From: Mesorhizobium sp. ZC-5
Lineage (GTDB): Bacteria > Pseudomonadota > Alphaproteobacteria > Rhizobiales > Rhizobiaceae
NCBI RefSeq assembly: GCF_025753855.1
Contig: NZ_JAOWPT010000012.1
Location: 1-64,000 of the forward strand
Direction of reading: 5' to 3'
DNA length: 64,000 bases
Of the stretch, positions 63,694-64,000 are shown piece after piece. The translations under genes and the position numbers were made by a program. Position 1 is the stretch's first letter. Every line of letters begins with the position of its first letter. Under the pieces are notes generated by a model. It had not been told where the DNA came from and did not search any database. It worked only from the letters and a program-made list of their open reading frames with translations.

Positions 63694-64000
63694 CCCTCCG
63701 CCAGCCTGACCAGCATCTTGCCGGTGTTGTCGCCGGAGAACAGGCCGATGAATGCCTTCGGCGCGTTCTCCAGGCCTTCGACGACCGTATCGCGCGACTT
63801 GATCCTGCCTTCGGCAAGCCAGCCTGCCATCTCGCGGGTCTCGTTGGTGAGATCGGGATAGTCGAGGATGATGTAGCCCTGCATGGCGATGCGCTTGACG
63901 ATGAGGGCGGCAAGGTTGCGCGGGCCGGGCGGCGGCGTCTCGTCATTGTACTGCGCGATCATTCCGCAGATGGCGAAGCGTGCATATCTGTTGGCGACGG
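63690..64000 (-). CDS. NADP-dependent oxidoreductase, CurA/MDR type (3' part only)
   Basis: The C-terminal 102 residues of a medium-chain reductase of the curcumin/double-bond reductase (YncB/CurA) type. 'VANRYARFAICGMIAQYND', 'KRIAMQGYIILDYPDLTN' and 'GLENAPKAFIGLFSGDNTGK' are the usual final motifs, including the NADPH-adjacent region. The gene runs off the window on the 5' side; an internal ATG at 63962 is not the start. Confidence 0.9.
   Translation of the reverse strand, partial: VANRYARFAICGMIAQYNDETPPPGPRNLAALIVKRIAMQGYIILDYPDLTNETREMAGWLAEGRIKSRDTVVEGLENAPKAFIGLFSGDNTGKMLVRLAEG

Overview
The window looks like the chromosome of an alphaproteobacterium of the order Rhizobiales, most likely Mesorhizobium or a close relative (Phyllobacteriaceae). 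The evidence is high GC with dense GC-rich codon use, the sulfolipid order sqdB-sqdD-sqdC, the block greA-lpsB / lpsC-lrp / trxB-lsrB with an AbcR-type small RNA after lsrB, a GGAAC-N16-TGTT (EcfG-like) promoter, and many palindromic 'cctccccacaaggggaggg' intergenic repeats. No rRNA, tRNA, CRISPR array, transposase, integrase or prophage genes were seen.

Layout. 0-6.5 kb: an unrecognised protein, a triple-Kazal lipoprotein, an NTF2/flavin monooxygenase fusion, a DUF3137 membrane protein and a Tat-type FAD oxidoreductase. 6.5-9.6 kb: sulfoquinovosyl lipid operon sqdBDC. 9.6-12.1 kb: a coiled-coil protein, a probable 6S RNA and 5-formyltetrahydrofolate cyclo-ligase. 12.1-14.8 kb: an intact HtrA-like protease divergent from a catalytically dead paralogue that is followed by a LuxR-type regulator. 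14.8-19.6 kb: an unrecognised membrane pair and a coupled GMC oxidoreductase/enolase-superfamily operon. 19.6-30.7 kb: thioesterase, a likely general-stress membrane pair, HxlR regulator with divergent flavin reductase, a CNNM/CorC-type protein, LssY_C, two extensin-like proteins, DUF3775, DUF486, EamA, TPR and a PQQ sugar dehydrogenase. 30.8-36.6 kb: greA with an attenuator-like leader, LPS-core glycosyltransferases, lrp, trxB, lsrB and the AbcR sRNA.

36.6-53 kb: EF-G-like GTPase, cupin, aspartate aminotransferase, a c-di-GMP cluster (EAL, degenerate EAL, HerA-like ATPase, GGDEF-EAL), GST, cold-shock protein, O6-alkylguanine-DNA methyltransferase, lytic transglycosylase, a small exported protein and a TetR regulator that seem to share operators, a GFA protein and an exported alpha/beta hydrolase. 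53-63 kb is rich in palindromic repeats. Two of these lie inside a coding frame that stays open. Between the repeats sits a low-GC two-gene cassette, a winged-helix protein followed by a winged-helix/HEPN protein, which is the best candidate for an undescribed system. carB, an exported protein, a RibD-C reductase and the 3' part of a CurA-type oxidoreductase end the window.

Overall this is mostly ordinary rhizobial chromosome: envelope lipid and LPS synthesis, redox and stress control, and signalling. The accessory-looking material is concentrated between 53 and 57.5 kb.
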